Part shown: in pieces, positions 32,622 to 41,894 of the stretch
Numbering within the stretch: position 1 is the stretch's first letter
Layout of the letters: each line of letters opens with the position of its first letter
Source: Deltaproteobacteria bacterium
Lineage (GTDB): Bacteria > Desulfobacterota > DSM-4660 > Desulfatiglandales > Desulfatiglandaceae
DNA length: 44,403 nucleotides
Reading direction: 5' to 3'
Assembly: GCA_021737785.1 (NCBI GenBank)
Contig: JAIPDI010000044.1
Coordinates: 1 to 44,403 of the forward strand
The notes under the pieces: model-generated
What the model saw: the letters and a program-made list of their open reading frames with translations, nothing else
Databases searched by the model: none
What the model was told of the DNA's origin: nothing
Position numbers and translations under genes: made by a program

Positions 32622-34113
32622 TGCCGAAATCGCTACGCTTTCTCTCGAGGGTCAGGGTTGCCTTCAACCACGTGGTATAAGCATCGATCACATCGGCGAA
32701 CGCAACGTTTCCGGCGACGTAACTGCGTGTGGAGACATCCAATGCCGATCTCGAGAGCTGTACCACGTCGTCGTAATAAAGCGCTCTTTCACGCCGTGCC
32801 AGGTCCAGTTGAAACCAGGCGTATCGGACCCTGGTACGGGTCGCCGCTTCGGTTTTCGCCAGATCTTCCCTAAGCGCGTGAAGTTGTTGCCGGGTTTCGC
32901 GAATATATGCATCTTCGATCCCGTACCAGGGCATCTTGGGAAGTCCCGCTCCCCTTGAGGCTTCTGTTTTGATCGGGAAGGTATTCTGTTGGGCAAAAGA
33001 GCCGACTTGGTTGACCGCCTCGTCCTCATAAAGAGAAGAGTTCAAGGTATAGGGTGGAAGGATCATGGTTTCGGCCATCTCAATCATCAACTCCATCTTG
33101 CTGATCCGGTCCCGCAGACGTCGAAGTTCCTGACGGTGCTGTTGAGCGATCCCATAGAGATCCTTGAGCATGGGGATCTCTGCGGAAGGTGTTCGAATTT
33201 CCGGGGTCCCGAGTTTGACGCCGGGAGGAAGGTTTAAGATTTCCCGGATCTTCGAATCAAAATTGTGTTGCTGCTCTCCGAGCGTGTTCAGATCCTCATG
33301 CAGGGTTTCCCGGTGGATGCGGACCTTGATCACGTCCTGGTAGCTGGTTTTTCCCGCTTCGTATCGACTCTGGACGACCGCATCCAATTGTTCGAGAAGC
33401 TCGAGCATCTCGGAGGTGATCCCCATGCCTTTAATGACATATATCAGGTTCCAGTATGCTTTCCGAATCGCCGTGACAGCATCCCTGCGAACCGCTTCCA
33501 GGCTCTCCCTTTCGGCTCTGATCTCCCGGTCCACGATTTCACCCTTTAACGCCATCACACCCGGAAAAGGGAATTTAAGTTTCATCGGCTCTTTTCCTCT
33601 CATGGGACCGACTCCCGGCATAAGATCTTCCGTAAACGCGGTATACTTGCGAAGGATTTCATCCAGGGCGCCTACCTGGGTAAACGCTTCAATTGCGCCT
33701 CGCAGCCGATCCTCTGCCGCTTTCACCCCGGGGTTTCGCAGCACTGTCAGTGTTTCAAGTTGTTTTAACGAATAGGTGCCCTTTATGGCAGCTGCCGCTG
33801 CATCTGTGTGGGTTTGAGCCGGTTTAAGAAATTCAACGAGTTTAGGGTCGGGAACCAGAAAACTGCCCTCATCGCTTCCGGTCTTCAGTGCCTTTTCCCA
33901 TCCGGCTTTCATCTCCTCAAGCCGTTTTTGTTGGGCGTCAAATGCGCTGTCGGTGACCGGATGTTCCGGTTCAGGTCCAGATCCGAATTGATCCACGAAA
34001 TAGGCAGGGGGCCGATACGATTCATATTCGTTTTTCAGCTCACGGTACCCGGCGCAGACCGGATTTGTCATCGAAAAGGCCAGGCAGAAAATGACAATGC
34101 TCTTTCTGTTCAT
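32575..34113 (-). CDS. TolC-family outer-membrane protein 1
   Basis: 512 residues with a cleavable signal peptide (NRKSIVIFCLAFSMTNPVCAG). Two OEP repeats, each with long helices (RGAIEAFTQV to RKAYWNLIYV, and the second LRDRISKMELM to RVRYAWFQLDLARRE), are the TolC pattern. It would provide the exit duct for the RND pump. Starts in an ATGA overlap with the second TolC-like gene, so both are made from the same mRNA. Confidence 0.85.
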   Translation of the reverse strand: MNRKSIVIFCLAFSMTNPVCAGYRELKNEYESYRPPAYFVDQFGSGPEPEHPVTDSAFDAQQKRLEEMKAGWEKALKTGSDEGSFLVPDPKLVEFLKPAQTHTDAAAAAIKGTYSLKQLETLTVLRNPGVKAAEDRLRGAIEAFTQVGALDEILRKYTAFTEDLMPGVGPMRGKEPMKLKFPFPGVMALKGEIVDREIRAERESLEAVRRDAVTAIRKAYWNLIYVIKGMGITSEMLELLEQLDAVVQSRYEAGKTSYQDVIKVRIHRETLHEDLNTLGEQQHNFDSKIREILNLPPGVKLGTPEIRTPSAEIPMLKDLYGIAQQHRQELRRLRDRISKMELMIEMAETMILPPYTLNSSLYEDEAVNQVGSFAQQNTFPIKTEASRGAGLPKMPWYGIEDAYIRETRQQLHALREDLAKTEAATRTRVRYAWFQLDLARRERALYYDDVVQLSRSALDVSTRSYVAGNVAFADVIDAYTTWLKATLTLERKRSDFGIAWANLEQVVGTTLR

Positions 34114-35447
34114 TTCTCCTCCTTTTCCATATCCCGGCCGGGTGGATTTCCGGGCGCCGCAATGCTCTGACCGACGAGCGGTTCAAGCCGGGCAAGATAT
34201 TTTCCGTAATCGGCCCGGGCCCTGGCCAATGCAAGGTTAAAGTTGTACCACACGGCCTGGGCCTCGATAAAATCCGAGAAGGTGGATTGTTTTTCCCGAA
34301 ACCACGTTTCGGCGATTTCCATGGCCTTCGCCGCCTGCGGAAGCAGGTCGTTTTGATAGAGCGAAATCAGCCTTTTGGCATTTTCCAGACGGAAAAAGGT
34401 CGAGCGAATTCCCTCCCGGGCCCGGTTGACCATGACCTGCCTCTCCTCCCTGGCCATCCCCATTTCCGCAAAGGCGCGTTCCACGCGGCCTCTGTTTTTC
34501 CCTAACCAGAGGGGGATAGTCACCCCGAACTGGACACCGAGGGCGTCGCGTCCGGCATCGCTGGGCCGCTGGGGAATATTCGGGTTTCCGATTGACCCGT
34601 AAAAGACGCCGACATTGAAATCCGGTCGATTCTCCAGACGGGCCAGATCCACCTTCGCCTCGGCCTTCTCGATCCGGCTCTCGGCCACAAGGATGTCTTC
34701 CTGGTTTTTCTCTGCCATCTGGTACAACTGATCGAGATTATAGGGGAGGGGCTGGACAGGGATGGAGCGCAACGGGCCGATCCGGGCGCCTGGAGATCGA
34801 TTCAGAAGGGAGTTGAGCCGGGTGATTTCAGTCTCCTCGAGATCGCTCAACAGCACCATGTCGTACCGGATCTGGCCCAACTGTGACTGGGCCTTGACCA
34901 TATCCAGCAGTGCGGTCCGGTCGTTCGCATAGCCGGTTTCTCCTACTTTTCTCAGGTGCTGCAGCAGTCTGAGGTTTTCATCGGCGATCTTCTTAGCCTC
35001 GCGTATATACCTCAATTCATAGTAGGATTCCTTGACGGCCTTCACGACCTCCCGCACGGTTTTGTCGAGCTTAAGTTTGACGATATGTGCTTCTGATTCC
35101 ACCACCTCTCCGGCCTTGGAAAGCTTACCCGGAAAGGGAATTCTTTGAGAAAGGCTAACATTCCAGTCCTGCGGGCCGAGGCGGGTTTCTATGGGGTCCG
35201 GGTAATAGGAAACGTTGAGCTGAGGATCGGGGTATCCGGTAACGACCCTGTAATCCTCGAGAGTGGCTCTCCATGTCTGACGCGCCGCCCGAATCGACGG
35301 ATTGTCTTCGCAGGCATAATGGATGAGATCCTCAAGCTTGACCTTGTGTTCAGACAACTTGTCCGGCGACCCTGCACAAAGAGGGGTCGCTGTGCTGACT
35401 CCCCAAATAATTGAAATAGCCATTATTAGCCTCTTACGGCCTTTCAT
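34110..35447 (-). CDS. TolC-family outer-membrane protein 2
   Basis: 445 residues from ATG 35447, which has GGAGGTAAG directly upstream; the frame extends 26 codons further without reason. Signal peptide (LIMAISIIWGVSTATPLCAG), then two OEP repeats with CusC/CzcC-like motifs (QRIPFPGKLSKAGEV, VTIPLWLGKNRGRVE). This one resembles CzcC/CusC more than its neighbour. Two tandem outer-membrane factors in one Cus operon is unusual. Confidence 0.87.
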   Translation of the reverse strand: MKGRKRLIMAISIIWGVSTATPLCAGSPDKLSEHKVKLEDLIHYACEDNPSIRAARQTWRATLEDYRVVTGYPDPQLNVSYYPDPIETRLGPQDWNVSLSQRIPFPGKLSKAGEVVESEAHIVKLKLDKTVREVVKAVKESYYELRYIREAKKIADENLRLLQHLRKVGETGYANDRTALLDMVKAQSQLGQIRYDMVLLSDLEETEITRLNSLLNRSPGARIGPLRSIPVQPLPYNLDQLYQMAEKNQEDILVAESRIEKAEAKVDLARLENRPDFNVGVFYGSIGNPNIPQRPSDAGRDALGVQFGVTIPLWLGKNRGRVERAFAEMGMAREERQVMVNRAREGIRSTFFRLENAKRLISLYQNDLLPQAAKAMEIAETWFREKQSTFSDFIEAQAVWYNFNLALARARADYGKYLARLEPLVGQSIAAPGNPPGRDMEKEEK

Positions 35448-35596
35448 CTTACCTCCACTCAGCGGTGGCGTTTCTGCGGGTCGTCCTTCCGGAATTTGGA
35501 GTACTCGCAGATACGGGGCGAACAAGGTGGCTGAGATGCTTCTCGGCGGATAATGCCTTTTTGGAACGTGATGGAAATTCCACGGCTGTCTTTATT

Positions 35597-37609
35597 TTAA
35601 AAAATGATCTCAAGACCTACTCCCAAGACGTGGGCCGTATAGTCATCAGACCCGCCGTTGCTCTCTTCGTCATATTTATAAAAACCATACCCGAATCGTG
35701 CTCGAATCGTGTCATTCAATTTATGGGTGCAGGAGAGGGAGAGTCCGTGGCGGGTATTATCAAGACCCAAAGGAAGTCCTACTGCTGAGTTGTCTTGAAA
35801 GTTGTCCGACCAGCTTAAAAGGTATTGCAGCGTCAAATCGGTTTTTTTTCCGACGGCCCATCCCGCGGTTCCGATGAAGGTGTAGACATCACCGTCATAG
35901 CCGGTGACGGTAGGGCTCCCATTGGCAAAGCTTTCCGAATTCACATCCCTGTAAGAAAATTGACCGGTTAGGTACAGGCTGGCTATCGGGGTGGACGTTA
36001 CATTGAGGCTGTATATGTCGGCGACGTAATCGCCCGATTCCACATTGCTTGGCGGTGTCGTCTGGGAAAGGGTATCTATCTCTGTTTTAACGCGTTGATA
36101 CTGAAAGCTCGTTTTGAACGTTCCGGTCAGTCGGGCGGTCACCTTGGCCTGGATTTCCTCGGTATCCAGCTCCTGGCTGTTGATAAAGGCTGAATAGCCC
36201 GGATCGGTATCTATCTTGTGATCATAATCGTTGTCGTGACAGCGTCTCCGGTAACGGCCTGATAGGGTCAGCCGGCGAATGGGTGAACTGCTGAAGCCAA
36301 AAGTATATCTGCTCCGGTCGACATCGGTATCGGTCAGGCGCTCGAACACCGTGACGGCATCCTCCACCTCTTTTTCATACAGATCGATACCTTGCTGGGT
36401 CCATTTTCCCTCCGCGTATAAGGAGGTGTGGGGGATGCCTGAATAACGGACTCCTACGGTTTCCATAAACCCTTTCTTGTCTGTGCGGCTTTGGCTTCGG
36501 GCCTCAGGTGAGACAGGGCCTTGACCCGGAAGAGTCTCTGTGAGGATGGCATCGCTATCTCCTTCGGTGTTTGTAATCTCGGCCTGAATTCCGCCGTGAA
36601 AACTCAATTGGCGGTATGGACCGAATCGGGCATTCAAATTCAGCACATGGCTTTTCTGATCGAGTATAATTGAGTTTGTGCGCCAGTTCTTGTCAAAAGG
36701 GTCGGGACCAAAGGGTGTTGTAAGCATGTTGAACGAGGCATCGCCATCCACATCGTTCAAAAGATACCCAAAGGAAAAGTAGATGGTTTCGCTAATTTGA
36801 CTGTCCAGGTGGAAGGTATTATAGAGGGCGTCATGATCGTATCTCTCGGAAACATTCACTGTTTCCGAAGTACCCGCATCAAGATTTCGATCCTGCTCGA
36901 ATCGCGTCGTATCGGTCTTGTATTTTTCATATCGAAACCGGTCTTCCAGGTGCACTTTTCCGATATGGTGGGCCACATCCACCTTGAAAATATCCACTTG
37001 CTCGTCTATTTCTTGGAACGAAGGGAATATTTTCCTGGTTACCGCCCCCTCTGTTACACTTCCCCATTCAAGGAGGGATTTCTCCCCTTCCTTGAACTTC
37101 CGTTCATATCCTATCACAATTTTCGGCAGGTCCGGGATGGTGATCCCGGCTTCCAGGGAAAAGCTGCCGATATCAAGGTGCATATCTTTGTCCAAATGGA
37201 ATACCGGGATGGCAAAAGGGCGAAAATAGCCCCCTGTATCGTCAAAATATTTACGATACTGGGTGAAATGCGCATGAAAAAAGCCAAGATCTTTTTTTCC
37301 GAGATCCAAAAGGAATCGATAGTCTTCCTCCGGAACGATGGCGCGGCCTTCCATGTGTAACATCCAACCGCCTCTGATCGATTTTTCCAGAAGGAAATTT
37401 TCCACGCCTTCCGCCCAACCCTCTTGAATCCACTGATCTTCACGAAACTTGTTTTCATCCCCATCAACACTCCTGTACTGTAAGGTGGGACTCAGTTCAA
37501 AAGTCAGGGGAACCGCTTCATCGTTTTCTTGAGGATGGGCGAGGCCGACCGGCAACAAAACCAGTCCGATCGGTACAAAAATGATGACGGTTCTTATCAG
37601 GGCCTTCAT
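35597..37609 (-). CDS. Outer-membrane beta-barrel of a porin-cytochrome electron conduit
   Basis: 670 residues: signal peptide, then alternating strands with aromatic girdles throughout and a C-terminal phenylalanine (GVGLEIIF), the signal for barrel insertion. The size and lack of plug domain fit a large barrel like MtrB/PioB or the Geobacter GSU2204-type proteins, which hold a multiheme cytochrome inside the outer membrane. The gene before it (one base between) encodes an octaheme lipoprotein, which supports this. No CXXC near the N-terminus as in MtrB. Confidence 0.75.
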   Translation of the reverse strand: MKALIRTVIIFVPIGLVLLPVGLAHPQENDEAVPLTFELSPTLQYRSVDGDENKFREDQWIQEGWAEGVENFLLEKSIRGGWMLHMEGRAIVPEEDYRFLLDLGKKDLGFFHAHFTQYRKYFDDTGGYFRPFAIPVFHLDKDMHLDIGSFSLEAGITIPDLPKIVIGYERKFKEGEKSLLEWGSVTEGAVTRKIFPSFQEIDEQVDIFKVDVAHHIGKVHLEDRFRYEKYKTDTTRFEQDRNLDAGTSETVNVSERYDHDALYNTFHLDSQISETIYFSFGYLLNDVDGDASFNMLTTPFGPDPFDKNWRTNSIILDQKSHVLNLNARFGPYRQLSFHGGIQAEITNTEGDSDAILTETLPGQGPVSPEARSQSRTDKKGFMETVGVRYSGIPHTSLYAEGKWTQQGIDLYEKEVEDAVTVFERLTDTDVDRSRYTFGFSSSPIRRLTLSGRYRRRCHDNDYDHKIDTDPGYSAFINSQELDTEEIQAKVTARLTGTFKTSFQYQRVKTEIDTLSQTTPPSNVESGDYVADIYSLNVTSTPIASLYLTGQFSYRDVNSESFANGSPTVTGYDGDVYTFIGTAGWAVGKKTDLTLQYLLSWSDNFQDNSAVGLPLGLDNTRHGLSLSCTHKLNDTIRARFGYGFYKYDEESNGGSDDYTAHVLGVGLEIIF

Positions 37610-37610
37610 C

Positions 37611-38378
37611 TTAATACCTCAGATGCGGATTGATGTCGGAACCATGAACGGCGGTATGGCAGCCCGCGCTCCAGCATGTTCCCTGGGCAAGACGCGTGGT
37701 GTGGGAAACAGTGCCGATGGTGATCGAATTGCGCAACCCGATCTGAGCATGGCATTTCAGGCATAGGTTGTTATCATTTTCCACCAGCATTTTGTCGTTG
37801 ATGGATCCATGAGCCCTATGGCAAATGGTGCAGCCCTCCCGAAGGGCCTCGTGCTCAAACACTCGGGGTCTGGATTTGTCGCGATGGCACTGCACGCAGA
37901 CGTCATTCTCCCTGCCTGCCCTCATCCCTTTCGCTTTATAGATATCTTCTCCGTGAGGGTCATGGCAGTTTATACAATTCATCCGGCGCTCTCTTACCGG
38001 ATGGTGATACTGGAGATTAAAGGCCATTTTGACCCCCAGATGACATGGGTAGCAGGCATCCGGATTCCTTCCCGGGTTGATGATATATTGTCCTTTGCCT
38101 CCGCCCCCTTCCATATGGAGGCTGCCTTGCCCGTGGCAGGCCTCGCAGCCCAATACTTCCCTGTTATCTGTCGAGATATGGAGGCGCGCATGCGCCGTAT
38201 ATTTGAAACGCTTCACGATATCTTCGTGACATAAAGCGCAGGTTTCAGTACCCACCGGCTCAGCTCCCTTTATGGCAACGGGCCGTTCCAGAAAACGGTT
38301 TGAAGGGGTGGCGCAGGAGAAAATGCAGATCACAAATACGTATGCTGACAGAATCACTGAAAATAATGTCCTTTTCAT
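37611..38378 (-). CDS. Octaheme c-type cytochrome lipoprotein (MtrA/DmsE-like role)
   Basis: 255 residues. Signal peptide with lipobox IFSC, so a lipoprotein is likely. Heme sites: CALCH, CEACH, CYPCH, CINCH, CVQCH, CTICH and CLKCH, plus one CWSAGCH near the end, a CX4CH site; eight in total. The repeated REN(D)DVCVQCH-type blocks resemble decaheme cytochromes of the MtrA/DmsE group. It ends one base before the barrel gene and probably sits in the barrel as the transmembrane wire. AGGTAAAGG lies upstream of the ATG. Confidence 0.9.
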   Translation of the reverse strand: MKRTLFSVILSAYVFVICIFSCATPSNRFLERPVAIKGAEPVGTETCALCHEDIVKRFKYTAHARLHISTDNREVLGCEACHGQGSLHMEGGGGKGQYIINPGRNPDACYPCHLGVKMAFNLQYHHPVRERRMNCINCHDPHGEDIYKAKGMRAGRENDVCVQCHRDKSRPRVFEHEALREGCTICHRAHGSINDKMLVENDNNLCLKCHAQIGLRNSITIGTVSHTTRLAQGTCWSAGCHTAVHGSDINPHLRY

Positions 38379-38442
38379 AAGGCACCTTTACCTGCTTGAT
38401 GATTGCCGTCCACACACAATTCCATATGGGAATGATTTCCCT

Positions 38443-38931
38443 TTACTCTTCAGCCAGGTAAACAGGTCCGCAGATGTTGCCCCGGGCATGTGTTCGCGTA
38501 TGGATATTGACATAGACGTTCCCTGCACGTATCTCTGCAATGAGCGCCGGCAGGCGTTTTCCGCGCATGGGTCCAATCAAATTCTTCTGGGTAATGGTTC
38601 CCTCGGCCAGGACTCCTTTAAACAGACCGGGGATAAGTTTAGGAGGAGGTGCGTCCGGATAAAGCCACACTACGGGCGTGCCGATTTTCCCGGCCTTTCC
38701 AAGGTGTAAATGCGCCATGGTGATATCTTCAACATTATGAACCTCAAGCTTATATTGAAGGGCTGAACCGTCTTCAGAAAGAACCAACTCTCCCCTAGCC
38801 ATGGCTCGGCCGTCAAGACCCAGAGAACAATGAAAGGCGGTCCGATCTCCCGCCAAGCCTCCCGGTATGAGACCGAAAATTGAGAAGATCCCAGCGACCA
38901 GTACGAAAATCGATTTTTTATTCTTGAACAT
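38443..38931 (-). CDS. Exported CHRD-domain protein
   Basis: 162 residues from ATG 38931, behind GGAGAGGAAAAGG. Signal peptide (SIFVLVAGIFSIFGLIPGGLAG), then one CHRD domain with its landmarks AHLHLGKAGKIGTPVVWLY and GNVYVNIHTRTHARGNICGPV. The conserved histidines suggest a metal site. The role of CHRD domains in bacteria is not known. Its place between two cytochrome genes suggests a part in the conduit or its assembly. The 140 bases upstream hold no gene. Confidence 0.85.
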   Translation of the reverse strand: MFKNKKSIFVLVAGIFSIFGLIPGGLAGDRTAFHCSLGLDGRAMARGELVLSEDGSALQYKLEVHNVEDITMAHLHLGKAGKIGTPVVWLYPDAPPPKLIPGLFKGVLAEGTITQKNLIGPMRGKRLPALIAEIRAGNVYVNIHTRTHARGNICGPVYLAEE

Positions 38932-39071
38932 ATCCTTTTCCTCTCCTTTCAAAACCGCTCCGAAAATCCACAGGCCGATATACGTCGGCACCTCGTGCTC
39001 AAACTGTTGCCATGCCTTTAGATTTTGAGTGCTCCAACTCCTGGATATGTTTTTCGAAAATTCGACCCGCA

Positions 39072-39710
39072 TCACTCCACAACATCGAGTCCTTGGATAT
39101 CTTCAATGGAATGCGGCATGATGAGGTGTTGCCAATTTCGGGTCGTGTGACAGCGCCAACAGTCTTCTCGGGAGATGTCTTCCAATGTTTCGCCGTGAGT
39201 CATTTCGATTTTCTGCCAGAATGCGTTATCCTGGTGGGAATAGGGAGCCTTGTGACAAAGATCGCAGTTCAGCCTATCTTCCGGCGGATGCCGGAAACCC
39301 GGCACATCCCAGGTCTTTATCCCATGACATTCCCTGCACTTGCTGCCAAAGAGACCTCCGTGTATGTCCGTATGACATCGGGTGCATTGGAATTCACCGT
39401 TGAAAAGCGTGTGATCGACCCTGGATATGTTCCCGCTCGACCCCTGATGTTCCACATGGCACTTCAGGCAATGTTTTTCAGCCTCATGGAAGCGAATCTC
39501 CGGGCTCAACAGGGAAACGTCATTGAAGTCATGGCATTCCAGACACACCCGATCCGACACACCCCGCCATGGCAGGTGGCAGAAGTCGCATCGGTCATTC
39601 TCTTGGTGGAATATACTCAGGGACCCGGGTTCTGCGGCTCTTTCATTCAGAAAGAGCCATACGCACAGAGTCACAGACACGAGAATTGCTGCGCCGTAAA
39701 CAATCTTCAT
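39072..39710 (-). CDS. Membrane-anchored heptaheme c-type cytochrome
   Basis: 212 residues from the ATG overlapping the upstream stop (ATGA). One N-terminal signal anchor (GAAILVSVTLCVWLFL), then seven CXXCH sites: CDFCH, CLECH, CLKCH, CTRCH, CRECH, CDLCH and CWRCH. The periplasmic domain would receive electrons from the b-type cytochrome encoded just before it and pass them toward the outer membrane. The pattern resembles NapC/cytochrome c3-type carriers but no close family is evident. Confidence 0.9.
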   Translation of the reverse strand: MKIVYGAAILVSVTLCVWLFLNERAAEPGSLSIFHQENDRCDFCHLPWRGVSDRVCLECHDFNDVSLLSPEIRFHEAEKHCLKCHVEHQGSSGNISRVDHTLFNGEFQCTRCHTDIHGGLFGSKCRECHGIKTWDVPGFRHPPEDRLNCDLCHKAPYSHQDNAFWQKIEMTHGETLEDISREDCWRCHTTRNWQHLIMPHSIEDIQGLDVVE

Positions 39711-40429
39711 GATGGGATCCACCTCAGGCCATAGTAAAGGACTGTGAGGATGTGTAAAAAAACAAATGAAAAAAGAAACAACGTAAGCACATGATGCACA
39801 ATCATCCACTTGGAAAACAGGGATTTTGTAGAATCGAAGATGGTTGTGGTGTACTCCAGCTCGCTCATGGACTGTGCAATATCCAAAAGCTCTTCGCATT
39901 GATCCCTCTGCGCTCCCTCGTATCGTCCGTTTTCCGTCTCAGCCCTATTTTCATTTTCTTCAGCATGATCCAGACCAAAATATGCTTCACATGCAGCAAC
40001 CATTTTTCTCCGTTTTCGGAACTCCTCTTTAAGCACGGCAAGTTGGCGTTGCTGATCCTTTAATGTTCGGCTGATCCTTCTGAAAAAAAACCTCCCTGTG
40101 ATGCCGCTCAATACCACGATCAACATGGACAAAAAGACCAGCAAACCGATCAGGCTGTCCAACTTATGAGCGGAGTGGATGACCACCAACGAAGGCCCCA
40201 TAAGACCATAGAAGATATGCTTACTGAGAGGATTTTGTCTGCCGCGTTGATGGCGTACCCGTTTTCTGTACGGATAGATGAGGGTCAGGAAAATCATCGT
40301 CGTGCCCACGATCCCGATGGAATGACCCAACAGGCTTCCGGCAAATGTCTCGCTCTCATGAAACAGTAACCCCGCCACCAGGACAATGAAAAATATGGCG
40401 AGGAGCGCGTTAATATTTTTTTCTGTCAT
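39707..40429 (-). CDS. Inner-membrane b-type cytochrome-like protein
   Basis: 240 residues with about five helices. Histidines placed inside helices (IHSAHKLDS; MIVHHVLTLFLFSFVFLHIL) are good candidates for two b hemes. A charged cytoplasmic insertion of about 80 residues (KDQQRQLAVLKEEF to DIAQSMSELEY) separates helices. It lies between the ferredoxin gene (six bases) and the heptaheme gene (overlap). Likely job: electron exchange between quinol or ferredoxin and the periplasmic cytochrome. Confidence 0.75.
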   Translation of the reverse strand: MTEKNINALLAIFFIVLVAGLLFHESETFAGSLLGHSIGIVGTTMIFLTLIYPYRKRVRHQRGRQNPLSKHIFYGLMGPSLVVIHSAHKLDSLIGLLVFLSMLIVVLSGITGRFFFRRISRTLKDQQRQLAVLKEEFRKRRKMVAACEAYFGLDHAEENENRAETENGRYEGAQRDQCEELLDIAQSMSELEYTTTIFDSTKSLFSKWMIVHHVLTLFLFSFVFLHILTVLYYGLRWIPS

Positions 40430-40435
40430 GGTCTG

Positions 40436-40702
40436 TCAGACGTTAATCACAATGTCTGTGGTGGGTCTGGCCACGCACGGGAGGATCATATTTTGTTTCA
40501 TATCTTCGGCCTCCAGGCCGTCGGTTACTTCCATGTGAACGTCTCCAGAGAGAAGTTCTATCTTGCAAGTGCCGCAGAATCCCTGCTGGCAATCGCTGTC
40601 GATTTCTATGCCATGATGTTCGGCAAGCTCCAGGATATTTTCGAACCGATCTTGCCATTCTGCTGTTTTTTGGGATCTTTTGAATTCAACTGTCAGTGCC
40701 AT
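40436..40702 (-). CDS. Plant-type [2Fe-2S] ferredoxin
   Basis: 88 residues. Cys motif CQQGFCGTCK with a fourth cysteine in ILPCVARP, the plant-type [2Fe-2S] pattern. No signal peptide, so cytoplasmic. AGGAGAAGG precedes the ATG. It overlaps the membrane-protein gene before it by 17 bases and is followed after six bases by the b-type cytochrome, which makes it a likely soluble electron partner of that membrane protein. Confidence 0.92.
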   Translation of the reverse strand: MALTVEFKRSQKTAEWQDRFENILELAEHHGIEIDSDCQQGFCGTCKIELLSGDVHMEVTDGLEAEDMKQNMILPCVARPTTDIVINV

Positions 40703-41060
40703 GTTCCTTCTCCTGTAATAATTGATTCAAGAGTTGTTTGGTCCGTCTGTGCCGTATGACAAGCGCCGTCACAGCGGCAACAGAGAAAAATACAAGGAAC
40801 AGCATGGTAAAAAAATGGGTCCATGACATCCCTAAAATCCCTTCGGCTTTGTCCAGGTATTTGGGGCTGATTTTCATTTCGTCGCGAAACCACCGGATGT
40901 CCCTTTCCTGGTGATTTTCCGGAGTTTCAGGTTTGTCTTGCCCGAAGCAAATACTGGTGAGACCCTGCTTTTGCGTCTCAGTGCCTCTCGAAGACGTGTA
41001 CCCCCATACAAGGAAGATCAGCAATATGAAGAATCCCAACTTTGTCCAGAATTTAATCAT
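40686..41060 (-). CDS. Small membrane protein, first gene of the conduit operon
   Basis: 124 residues with two hydrophobic helices (LGFFILLIFLVWGY and WTHFFTMLFLVFFSVAAVTALVI), joined by a periplasmic stretch of about 60 polar residues containing one Cys. GGGAG nine bases before the ATG. Not recognised as a family. Its place ahead of the ferredoxin and cytochrome genes suggests a subunit of the same inner-membrane complex. Confidence 0.75.
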   Translation of the reverse strand: MIKFWTKLGFFILLIFLVWGYTSSRGTETQKQGLTSICFGQDKPETPENHQERDIRWFRDEMKISPKYLDKAEGILGMSWTHFFTMLFLVFFSVAAVTALVIRHRRTKQLLNQLLQEKEHGTDS

Positions 41061-41099
41061 CCGCGTTCTCCCATTTGCGCTTTAATGCCGGCAATGAAC

Positions 41100-41166
41100 T
41101 ACCCCGCCGCAAGAAGCGGGGTATCAAAAGCATAAATTCTCTTGAAACGCCCCAAAGGGCGGGGAA
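41100..41166. repeat. REP-like double hairpin
   Basis: TACCCCGC (41100-41107) pairs with GCGGGGTA (41116-41123), followed by GCCC-CAAA-GGGC (about 41150). The layout (CCCCGC hairpin, GGTATCAAA, CGCCCC hairpin, GGGGAATTCAACCC) is that of REP-like elements associated with RAYT-type transposases. No transposase is near. Confidence 0.6.
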
Positions 41167-41894
41167 TTCAACCCCAAGGGATTAAAATGATGGTGAAAAT
41201 TGAAGCCTGTTTTCCGATATCGAGTTTAGACAGTCGTGCTTCAGTTCCTGAGGATCAGCAGGCGATTGAATAATCTATGTGGATTCAAGTTGGATTCAGA
41301 GCATACAAGCTGTATTTGAAAAGAGTTGATGCCCGGCTATGGGATCAATCTGGTATTCCTGATTAACTATGAACAAATCTCAGGGGATGTGAATGGGGTT
41401 CATCCTGTATTCCTCTTTGATACTCACAGTACATAATCATAAAACTCTTTGGAGTGTCTTTCCTGTGTAACGAAACATTTCAGGGACATATTGATCTAAG
41501 ATGAACCTGGGAGACCGTCTGCCAGACCGGTCCACCAGGATTCGGTGAGAAGAAATCCCATTTGAAGGACGTGTCTCTTAAATGCTGGACGGGGTAGCTG
41601 GTGCTCTCATGTGTCTTGTGGTTGAGAATGGGGCGAAAGGAGTGGTCGGCGGCGATTTTTCTTTTCTGCCGGATGCAGAGGGTTTGCCCATCAAGGGCGG
41701 AGTCATTGGAGGCCGGAATACCTGAAATGACATTCGATACACTGCCGGATCAGAAGTTCATCATTGATGAAATCGCAAGAGTGGCAAACCAGGGGGATTA
41801 ATTTTTGTATTAGAGCACATGAACCGATATTATTGCGAAGCCATCGGCCGGTTCCGCACTTCCGGTTGGCAGATTCTGAGGATATCGCCCCGGT
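41167..41894. other. Long intergenic region with possible gene remains
   Basis: No intact gene. A frame at 41582-41725 (47 codons, ending KGGVIGGRNT) and a following one at 41728-41802 (TFDTLPDQKFIIDEIARV) have coding-like composition and could be one gene split by a frameshift, but I recognise neither. Confidence 0.3.
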
